DNA of 64,000 nucleotides from Paenibacillus algicola (GTDB taxonomy: Bacteria; Bacillota; Bacilli; Paenibacillales; Paenibacillaceae). The DNA is taken from NCBI RefSeq assembly GCF_005577435.1, contig NZ_CP040396.1, forward strand, positions 4,357,001-4,421,000. The letters run 5' to 3'. Below the pieces are notes generated by a model, which made no database searches, was not told the DNA's origin, and saw nothing but the letters and a program-made list of their open reading frames with translations. Every line of letters starts with the position of its first letter. Positions within the stretch are counted from its first letter, which is position 1. Position numbers and translations under genes: made by a program. Positions 61,290-64,000 of this stretch are shown here, piece by piece.

Positions 61290-62645
61290 GTCTGTAAAAT
61301 AGATTGTGTAAACTCCCAAAACTATTAAAATGAAACATAGTAGAAAGGTTGGGAGCACACATGGGACTTTGGGATAAACAACAGCTGCGGGCTTTCATTA
61401 AGGAGAATAATCTGGTGACCGCGCAGGATGCACAAAACGCCTTGAAAGAGCTGTTTGCAGAAACACTTCAGGAGATGCTGGAGGCCGAAATGGACCAGCA
61501 TATGGGTTACGAAAAGCATGTCGTGAAGAACAAGCAAACCACAAACAGCCGAAACGGCAAGAGTAAAAAGAAGATCACCAGTGAATATGGTGAGCAGGAA
61601 ATCTTGGTTCCTCGAGACCGTGAAGGCGAGTTTGAGCCGTTAGTGGTCAAGAAGCATCAGTCCAATGTGACCGGTATTGAGGACCAGATTATCGCCCTCT
61701 ATGCTAAAGGCATCAGCACTCGTGAGATTCAGGACCATCTGCAGCAGCTGTACGGCCTCGATGTCTCTCCGACCTTCATCTCTAACGTGACCAACAAGAT
61801 TATCCCTCTCGTGAAAGAGTGGCAGAATCGGCCTTTGCAGGGCGTGTACGCTGTGGTATTTCTGGACGCCATTCATTTCAAGGTGAAACAGGATGGGGCT
61901 ATTGTCAACAAGGTTGCTTACATGGTCATTGGCATTGATTTGGATGGAAACAAAGACGTCCTTGGCATGTGGATTGGTGAGAATGAGTCTGCAAAGTTCT
62001 GGCTCAGTGTGCTCAATGAATTGAAAAATCGCGGCGTTCAGGACATTCTTATTACTTGTGTAGATAACCTTACGGGCTTCTCACAAGCGATTTCAGCATG
62101 CTATCCCAGCACGGAAATCCAAAAATGTATCATCCACCAGATCCGCAACTCCACCCGTTATGTATCCTACAAAGATCTCAAGAAGGTGACCTCGGATTTA
62201 AAGCCCATCTACAAGGCCACAACAGAGGAGATGGCTCTGCTGGAATTGGATCGGTTTGAGGAGATCTGGGGCGCCAAATATCCACTCATTGTCCGTTCCT
62301 GGCGCAACAACTGGGAAGAACTTGCCACGTTCTTTAAGTACCCGCCTGAGCTTCGCAAGCTTATTTATACGACCAATATGATTGAGAGCTACCACCGCCA
62401 ACTCCATAAAGTGACGAAAGGGAAAAGCATCTTCCCTACGGATGAATCTCTTCTCAAAATGCTCTATTTAGTGACGGTCGATGTGACTCGCAAGTGGACA
62501 GGTCGTGTCCAAAACTGGGGCCAGATCCTGCTTCAACGATCCGTGTTTTATCCTGAACGGATTGGCCAGCACTTGCCTTAAAGAGCCACCTTCTCTTAAC
62601 AGGGGGTACTCTTGATTTGGAGTTTACACAAACATATTGACAGAC
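61290..62645 (+). mobile_element. IS256-family insertion sequence
   Basis: About 1356 bases bounded by imperfect 27-base inverted repeats: the left end starts GTCTGTAAAATAG and continues to GTGTAAACTCC (61290-61316), the right end is its diverged complement ending at 62645; 22 of 27 positions agree. One full-length DDE transposase is inside. No 8-9 base direct repeat flanks the element, and different truncated genes lie on the two sides, suggesting an IS-linked deletion after insertion. Confidence 0.88.
61361..62581 (+). CDS. IS256-family transposase
   Basis: 406 residues from the ATG at 61361; an upstream TTG at 61349 is in frame. A Mutator/IS256 DDE transposase: MLEAEMDQHMGYEKH near residue 40, the first Asp in VVFLDAIHFKV near 165, the second in ITCVDNLTGFSQAI near 230, the CIIHQIRNS element near 252 and the Glu in TTNMIESYHRQLHKVTKGKS near 340. 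Length is normal and no stop or frameshift is seen, so it is probably active. Confidence 0.95.
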   Translation: MGLWDKQQLRAFIKENNLVTAQDAQNALKELFAETLQEMLEAEMDQHMGYEKHVVKNKQTTNSRNGKSKKKITSEYGEQEILVPRDREGEFEPLVVKKHQSNVTGIEDQIIALYAKGISTREIQDHLQQLYGLDVSPTFISNVTNKIIPLVKEWQNRPLQGVYAVVFLDAIHFKVKQDGAIVNKVAYMVIGIDLDGNKDVLGMWIGENESAKFWLSVLNELKNRGVQDILITCVDNLTGFSQAISACYPSTEIQKCIIHQIRNSTRYVSYKDLKKVTSDLKPIYKATTEEMALLELDRFEEIWGAKYPLIVRSWRNNWEELATFFKYPPELRKLIYTTNMIESYHRQLHKVTKGKSIFPTDESLLKMLYLVTVDVTRKWTGRVQNWGQILLQRSVFYPERIGQHLP

Positions 62646-62987
62646 CCTAGGCACCCTACGGATATGACGTTGATTAATATATGAAGGAACATCAAGCCTT
62701 CCTTTGATAAAACCAACTGCATTTTCACGTTTTGTTACTCGATGGCTCGAAGCCCTGTGCTCAATCTGTTTAAACAATGTGCATAGTTTCTCGGATTGAC
62801 TTAGTAGAAATCTTATTCGAATAATACATCTTATTGTCTCTAAATCCATTGCCAATTCCGAACCTGACTCTCTTAGAGTCATCATCTCTTTTAGAGCACC
62901 GGAACCAGACATTAGCCACTGACCTACGAAAGGTAGTCCCTCAATTGCGATTGTCTTCAGCTCGTCTTCAGTAAATCTGCGATTCAT
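62646..62987 (-). pseudogene. DUF2357/McrC-like restriction gene, 5' fragment
   Basis: About 114 codons from the ATG at 62987 (overlapping the McrB-like stop as ATGA) to the IS right end. MNRRFTEDELKTIAIEGLPF starts the protein; RVTKRENAVGFIKGRLDVPS near residue 85 has the RG-(R)-(I/L)-D pattern of DUF2357/McrC-type partners of McrB AAA+ proteins. The nuclease half is gone. The open frame runs on into the IS to 62454 but that part is IS sequence. Confidence 0.65.
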
Positions 62988-63784
62988 ATTAATTCGTTTT
63001 CCTTAACTAGGCGACGTAGCTCCGTTAAAGTTGGTCCTGTAGTTTTGAATTTAATCGCCGATGTACTTAACCGCTTCATTAGTTCATTAAGACCAGCTAT
63101 AGAATTGGAATCGAACTGTTTTACTAGAGATTCGGCTATTGACTGATCTAAAGCTTCCAGCACAGCCTCTTGTGCTGATACTTTTTCCGCATCATCTCTC
63201 GGAGTAGTAACGAGCGCTGCTTTATCGAAAATAAATAGTTGTGTAACTAATCCAACAAGCACTTCCATTACTTGCGAAGAACCTATAGGAACTCCCACAT
63301 CCTGACTCCACCGAATATAATCAATTAGTGCTTCATATTCATTCCAGTAATTCACCCCATTAACACTTTCCAGAGCAGTTCTAAGGTCATTAAGAGCTGT
63401 TTCAGTCACTCCCCATTCTGCAATTCGGCGTAGAATCGTACCTTTTGCTTTATCCCAAAGTAACTCCAACTCTTTACTTATGTTAACTTTTGCTGGGATA
63501 TCAATCGGGAAGAAACGAAACCGTCTCGAAAGTGCCACAGAAAAATCTTGTATGAAATCTTTATCATATGTATTAATTGTCCCAATTAGGCGAAATCTAC
63601 CTGGGACATATAAGTGCTTTTCATTATCAAGTTGCATAAACGGTAAGTTAATTCGTTTATTCTCAATATCACCAGAACTTAAGGCAGTAAATAAATCCCC
63701 AAAAGCTTTATCAATATCACAACGATTCATTTCGTCGATGACACACCAAGCTGCTTGAAAATTATCTTTATTATTTTTCATCAT
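62984..63784 (-). CDS. McrB-like AAA+ GTPase/ATPase, C-terminal part
   Basis: 266 codons. The Walker B WCVIDEMNRCDIDKAFGDLF near residue 10, sensor GTINTYDKDF near 68 and arginine-finger SVALSRRFRFF near 83 are those of McrB-type AAA+ motors that drive a type IV (modified-DNA) restriction nuclease. The first codons (MMKNNKDN) are unlikely to be a true start: they lie inside the domain, and the Walker A part continues in the next frame (63771-64000). A one-base change in an A5 run would join the two. It overlaps the McrC-like fragment by four bases. Confidence 0.78.
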   Translation of the reverse strand: MMKNNKDNFQAAWCVIDEMNRCDIDKAFGDLFTALSSGDIENKRINLPFMQLDNEKHLYVPGRFRLIGTINTYDKDFIQDFSVALSRRFRFFPIDIPAKVNISKELELLWDKAKGTILRRIAEWGVTETALNDLRTALESVNGVNYWNEYEALIDYIRWSQDVGVPIGSSQVMEVLVGLVTQLFIFDKAALVTTPRDDAEKVSAQEAVLEALDQSIAESLVKQFDSNSIAGLNELMKRLSTSAIKFKTTGPTLTELRRLVKENELI

Positions 63785-64000
63785 AATTTTTTATATTTTC
63801 AATGCAACGAACCATATCCCCGGTAACTTCACCTAGCTTCCCCATTATTACTTCTTTGCCGCCGATAATAGCAGGAGATAACCCTCCTATTACATCAAAA
63901 GTTGTCCACTCAGGATTGGCCGTCCAAATTTGAGGTATATTAGTACGAAACAATTTGGCTAGCACACGTACTAAACTGGTTTTTCCTGTACCAGGTGGCC
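63771..64000 (-). CDS. McrB-like AAA+ protein, N-terminal part (frameshifted, runs off window)
   Basis: Read from the window end, the sequence gives PPGTGKTSLVRVLAKLF (Walker A), IWTANPEWTTFDVIGGLS and GDMVRCIENIKNYDEK, then a TAA at 63771. This is the first half of the AAA+ domain of the following fragment. Deleting one base in the A5 run (plus 63774-63778) gives DENNKDNFQAAWCVIDEMN and restores one reading. The true start and any DNA-recognition domain lie outside the window. Confidence 0.75.
   Translation of the reverse strand, partial: PPGTGKTSLVRVLAKLFRTNIPQIWTANPEWTTFDVIGGLSPAIIGGKEVIMGKLGEVTGDMVRCIENIKNYDEK

Noticed and set aside
62454..62645. Extension of the McrC-like reading into the IS
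   Set aside because: These codons come from the IS right end and the transposase gene's complementary strand; they are not part of the original protein.
61280..62660. Target-site duplication around the IS256-family element
   Set aside because: The 8-10 bases on the left (GGAATTATGA) and right (CCTAGGCACC) do not match.
1..64000. CRISPR arrays, tRNA and rRNA genes
   Set aside because: No regularly spaced direct repeats and no cloverleaf or rRNA-conserved sequence were noticed; a tRNAscan or Rfam search would be needed to be certain.

Overview
The window looks like chromosomal DNA of a spore-forming, S-layer-bearing Firmicute, most probably Paenibacillus or a close relative. The signs are strong AGGAGG-type ribosome binding sites with many TTG/GTG starts, a CotF-like spore coat protein, secreted proteins with S-layer homology (SLH) domains, a TPP riboswitch ending in an intrinsic terminator, and recognisable Fur and Zur boxes. 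Most of the window is moderately GC-rich. From about 57.1 kb to the right end it turns clearly AT-rich, marking an acquired accessory region. No rRNA, tRNA or CRISPR array was seen.

Layout. 0-2.3 kb: a thiamine operon (thiF-thiE-thiS-thiG, minus strand) under a promoter and TPP riboswitch. 2.4-6.5 kb: single genes (Gly/Pro-rich protein, DUF4352-type lipoprotein, YqcI/YcgG protein, amidinotransferase-fold enzyme, CotF-like coat protein), then a structured, possibly RNA-coding interval. 6.5-15.0 kb: a compact minus-strand operon of six glycosyltransferases around one ABC half-transporter resembling PglK-type flippases, probably assembling and exporting a surface glycan. 15.2-19.6 kb: an SLH protein (frameshifted here) and a large secreted choice-of-anchor I/lamin-tail protein. 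19.8-21.8 kb: a metallo-beta-lactamase-fold protein and a gene-poor stretch.

21.8-25.8 kb: a YclNOPQ-like siderophore importer with an almost perfect Fur box. 26-31 kb: DbpA helicase, a SigX5-like sigma factor with AHSA1 and VOC partners, and an ECF sigma factor overlapping a DUF3600-type membrane protein. 31-43.9 kb: a 2380-residue SLH surface protein, preceded by a 1460-residue regulator (degenerate kinase, AAA ATPase, helical repeats, GAF, LuxR HTH), then a diguanylate cyclase. 44-47 kb: lipoprotein, VOC protein, polysaccharide deacetylase and a GNAT remnant. 47.1-52.1 kb: a five-gene Opp/Nik-type ABC operon whose promoter carries one Zur-like box in its spacer and a second at the transcript start; a zinc-responsive metal or metallophore importer is the best reading. 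52-57 kb: methyltransferase, DinB protein, ABC-F protein, GIY-YIG protein and an AraC-GyrI regulator.

57.1-64 kb is a defence and mobile-DNA region. It holds an apparently intact AbiL-type pair (RloA-like ATPase plus RloB), a serine-recombinase tail, a protein kinase lacking its N-lobe, a HEPN fragment, a complete IS256-family element without a visible target duplication, a DUF2357/McrC-like gene cut by that element, and an McrB-like AAA+ gene with a frameshift. The type IV restriction locus therefore looks inactivated, while the AbiL pair looks functional.
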